The translations under genes were made by a program, and so were the position numbers. This document shows, piece by piece, positions 61,807 through 64,000 of a DNA stretch of 64,000 nt; positions within the stretch are counted from its first letter, which is position 1, and each line of letters begins with the position of its first letter. The notes under the pieces are model-generated. The model was not told the DNA's origin, made no database searches, and saw only the letters and a list, made by a program, of their open reading frames with translations. The stretch lies in the NCBI RefSeq assembly GCF_049389645.1, contig NZ_CP186540.1:1178001-1242000 (forward strand), in the 5' to 3' direction. The stretch is from Alkalibacterium sp049389645. Lineage in GTDB: Bacteria > Bacillota > Bacilli > Lactobacillales > Carnobacteriaceae_A.

Positions 61807-62672
61807 TGAAACAGATTTTCCACATAAGGGCTGGACTGATTCTTAGTCGAGCGGAACAGTTTGCTAAATAAAAGGAGTATGAGCAAAAAGCCAATGATGA
61901 ATATAGCTGAAAAAACAAGGTAATCAGTAGGTAGTTCTTCTGATAGGGTGAGTAGGCTCTCGACACCAACATCTCCATCATCAGGCACGAGAAAAACTGG
62001 TAAAATGACAAGGAAATTATACAGGCTGTGTGTGAAAATGGCGTAAAAGAGATTGTTGAATTTAACGTAAACAAGTGCGCACAACAGACCTATGAGCAAT
62101 TGAGGAATGAAAAAGGATTGGATATGAAAGAACATAAAGAGTAAGGAACTATAAACGATGCCTTTCTTGAGCGAATACTTGTCGATCCATTTATTCATTA
62201 TATAACCACGAAAGACGATTTCTTCGACAATGGGGGCAGCGATCACTGCAATAACAAAGAGATAAAAAAGCGAAATGTCATCCTCGGCGGTCAACTGGTC
62301 AATGTAAGGGATAATAATTTTAAAAGCATTCGGGATAAACGATGTAATAGTCAACAGAAATATTGAAAAACTTGTTGCCACAACAGCAGTCAACAGTGTC
62401 CAACCGCTGATTTTTAGGAGTTCATCCCATTTTTTCGGATTGGATTTCGCGACGGACCGAATACTCAGTGCTTGTTTTTTCATCAGTGAGATGACTATTT
62501 TATAAACCAGGAAATAGAGCAAACTATCAGATAATGTCCTTATAAAGGGAGTATGATCTTGACCAAACGTAAGAATAAGATTGGTTGTCAGAAAAACCAC
62601 GCCCATTAAGGCAAAAAATGACCGCCATAACAATCCCCAAAGGGTCGCATGCCTGAAAGTTCTCTGATACAT
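61803..62672 (-). CDS. CPBP-family intramembrane metalloprotease
   Basis: Membrane protein of 289 residues with about eight hydrophobic segments and the CPBP/Abi motifs: EEIVFRGYI (motif 1, about residue 148), FMFFHIQSFF (motif 2 His), and NLFYAIFTHSLYN (motif 3 His). Such proteases process prenylated or peptide substrates in the membrane; in lactic bacteria they are often linked to bacteriocin immunity, but no bacteriocin gene is near. Single-gene unit on the minus strand with GAAGGTGAT before the start. Confidence 0.87.
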   Translation of the reverse strand: MYQRTFRHATLWGLLWRSFFALMGVVFLTTNLILTFGQDHTPFIRTLSDSLLYFLVYKIVISLMKKQALSIRSVAKSNPKKWDELLKISGWTLLTAVVATSFSIFLLTITSFIPNAFKIIIPYIDQLTAEDDISLFYLFVIAVIAAPIVEEIVFRGYIMNKWIDKYSLKKGIVYSSLLFMFFHIQSFFIPQLLIGLLCALVYVKFNNLFYAIFTHSLYNFLVILPVFLVPDDGDVGVESLLTLSEELPTDYLVFSAIFIIGFLLILLLFSKLFRSTKNQSSPYVENLFQ

Positions 62673-62796
62673 CTAATCACCTTCTTCAAGTTATGTTAAG
62701 TATAGACTAGCATAGTTTGTTTAAGAATCATAGATTAAAACCTTTACCTTACAGATTTATGATAAACTAGTGTCAAAGTGATTCAAGGAGGATTTT

Positions 62797-63585
62797 ATGG
62801 AACCGATCGTAGAGCTAGTCGATGTGACGAAACAATTTGATGGGAAACCGGTGCTGAAGGGCGTCACCTTTTCTGTTATGCCAGGAGAAATAATCGGCTA
62901 CATAGGACCTAACGGGGCAGGCAAGAGTACGACCGTAAAAATAATTTTAGGGATGTTGGAAAAAGATGGAGGAACCATTCGGTTATTCAATCAACCGCTG
63001 AATGCCGGCGACGTAGCCTACAAGGCAAGAATCGGGTATGTGCCGGAGAATGCAGAGCTCTATGAGACGTTAACTGCCAAAGAATACTTATTATTTGTCG
63101 GCGAATTGTATGGCATGGAAGAGAAAGAGATTATCGGAAAAGCCAGTCAAATGATGGATGCTTTAGGAATCAAAGAGTCCTTTCACGGACGTTTATCCAC
63201 CTTTTCAAAAGGGATGCGTCAGAAGGTCCTAATTATCTCAAGCTTGATTCATAATCCGGATATTTTATTTTGGGACGAACCGTTAAGCGGATTGGATGCG
63301 AATAGTGTCCAAGTGATCAAAGAACTGTTAGTTAAATTGAAAAAAGAAGGAAAAACCATTTTTTATTCTTCACATGTCATGGATACTGTCGAGAAGTTGA
63401 GTGACCGGATCTTGATCTTGCATGATGGATACGTGATTGCGGATGGCCCGTTCAGTGAATTGAAGAAAGAAGCAGAAGGAACTCTCGAACAACTATTCAA
63501 CACATTGACCGGTTTTGATCAACATGAAGCATTGGCTGATCAATTTCTCAGTGGGATGAAAGGGGAATTCACTCATGATGCGTGA
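62797..63585 (+). CDS. ABC transporter ATP-binding protein
   Basis: ATPase subunit of 262 residues: Walker A GPNGAGKSTT (about 39-48), Q-loop region YVPENAELYE, signature FSKGMRQKV, Walker B ILFWDEPLSGLD, and the switch His in YSSHVMD. It belongs to the group of drug/lipid-type exporters with a separate permease (similar to EcsA/CcmA-like ATPases). AAGGAGG lies before the ATG. Its last 11 bases overlap the start of the permease gene, so the two are translated as a pair. Confidence 0.92.
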   Translation: MEPIVELVDVTKQFDGKPVLKGVTFSVMPGEIIGYIGPNGAGKSTTVKIILGMLEKDGGTIRLFNQPLNAGDVAYKARIGYVPENAELYETLTAKEYLLFVGELYGMEEKEIIGKASQMMDALGIKESFHGRLSTFSKGMRQKVLIISSLIHNPDILFWDEPLSGLDANSVQVIKELLVKLKKEGKTIFYSSHVMDTVEKLSDRILILHDGYVIADGPFSELKKEAEGTLEQLFNTLTGFDQHEALADQFLSGMKGEFTHDA

Positions 63586-64000
63586 GGTTTTAGGCATGGA
63601 TGAGCGAGCCAAAGAACCAGTTTATTTGAAAATAATAGATAAATTAGCACCGGTCTACCAAAAGTTTGGGATAGATTACAGGCAAATGCGGACCATACTC
63701 AAAATGAAAATGACCATGGATAGCCGCAAAGAAGCGGCCGTTCAGGGCATGCGTTCCAAAGCCAAGCAAAATGAGGAGAAAAACCATTTCTTCTCAAGCT
63801 TGTGGGTATACACCATTATCAGTGTGTTCTTCCTGCTATTATTTGTTTACGACAATTGGATTTTTCAGTATACAACCTATTTCAGCTATATATTTGTTAT
63901 GTTATTTTCGACCATGCTGGCCAATTTTTCCAATATATTACTGGACGTGAAAGACTCGGAGCTGATAGGAACAAAACCGGTGTCGCAAAAGACGATTGGA
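63575..64000 (+). CDS. ABC transporter permease, partial
   Basis: First 142 residues of the membrane partner; the frame runs off the window at 64000. After about 65 cytoplasmic residues (MKMTMDSRKEAAVQGMRSK) come two hydrophobic segments (SLWVYTIISVFFLLLFVYD, then YFSYIFVMLFSTMLANFSNI). The segment VKDSELIGTKPVS fits the large lactic-acid-bacterial permeases paired with this type of ATPase. Start ATG at 63575 or 63578, behind AAAGGGGA. The substrate cannot be read. Confidence 0.82.
   Translation, partial: MMREVLGMDERAKEPVYLKIIDKLAPVYQKFGIDYRQMRTILKMKMTMDSRKEAAVQGMRSKAKQNEEKNHFFSSLWVYTIISVFFLLLFVYDNWIFQYTTYFSYIFVMLFSTMLANFSNILLDVKDSELIGTKPVSQKTIG

Overview
The window is about 64 kb of low-GC Firmicutes chromosome. 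Strong AGGAGG-type ribosome binding sites, frequent TTG/GTG starts, rho-independent terminators, Lac-family PTS genes, a PyrR attenuator and DegV/Arr/FabV-type genes point to Lactobacillales. A Carnobacteriaceae-like genus (Marinilactibacillus/Alkalibacterium/Carnobacterium) is my inference, not something the sequence proves. I recognise no tRNA, rRNA, intact transposase, prophage or CRISPR array.

Region by region. 0-8.8 kb: a fatty-acid beta-oxidation locus (acyl-CoA dehydrogenase, CoA-transferase, fused 3-hydroxyacyl-CoA dehydrogenase/enoyl-CoA hydratase, thiolase, LysR regulator, a second degenerate acyl-CoA dehydrogenase, PaaI-type thioesterase). 8.8-16 kb: mostly single-gene units (VOC protein, DbpA-type helicase, DegV, YjdF/DUF2238) separated by long non-coding gaps that hold copies of a short hairpin repeat. 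14.6-20.7 kb: a LacI regulator and a 1508-residue secreted GH16 beta-1,3-glucanase with several carbohydrate-binding and Ig-like modules. 21-31 kb: DHFR-like protein, coiled-coil lipoprotein, rifampin ADP-ribosyltransferase (arr), SH3b/VanY carboxypeptidase, two near-identical MGMT-like genes around YbaK and a GloB-type hydrolase, FabV, an FAD oxidase and a truncated gloB relic. 31-38.7 kb: alcohol dehydrogenase, EamA transporter, a GGDEF-EAL protein, a double-GNAT fusion, VOC, cupin and OsmC proteins. 38.7-39.6 kb: an intact-looking PyrR attenuator leading into a wrecked cytosine deaminase gene.

39.8-47.1 kb is the most interesting part: an eight-gene peptidoglycan-sugar salvage operon (RpiR/MurR regulator, MurQ etherase, Lac-family PTS IIB, IIC and IIA, a small membrane protein, a fusion of a BadF-type N-acetylhexosamine kinase with anhydro-MurNAc kinase AnmK, and the DUF871 6-phospho-muramidase MupG). 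Three inputs (PTS-phosphorylated disaccharide, free MurNAc/GlcNAc, anhydro-MurNAc) would converge on MurNAc-6-phosphate and MurQ.

47-57.8 kb: CorA, MsrA, an esterase/acyltransferase/zinc-ribbon membrane protein operon, a Nudix hydrolase overlapping in transcription with a PLD-helicase-DUF3427 protein (possible defence or repair pair), and an alpha/beta hydrolase. 57.8-60.5 kb: a persulfide-response operon (rhodanese, CoA-disulfide reductase-rhodanese, rhodanese, CstR) with a visible CstR-type operator. 60.5-64 kb: a five-copy 52-bp tandem repeat, an HD phosphohydrolase, a CPBP protease and an ABC transporter cut by the window edge.
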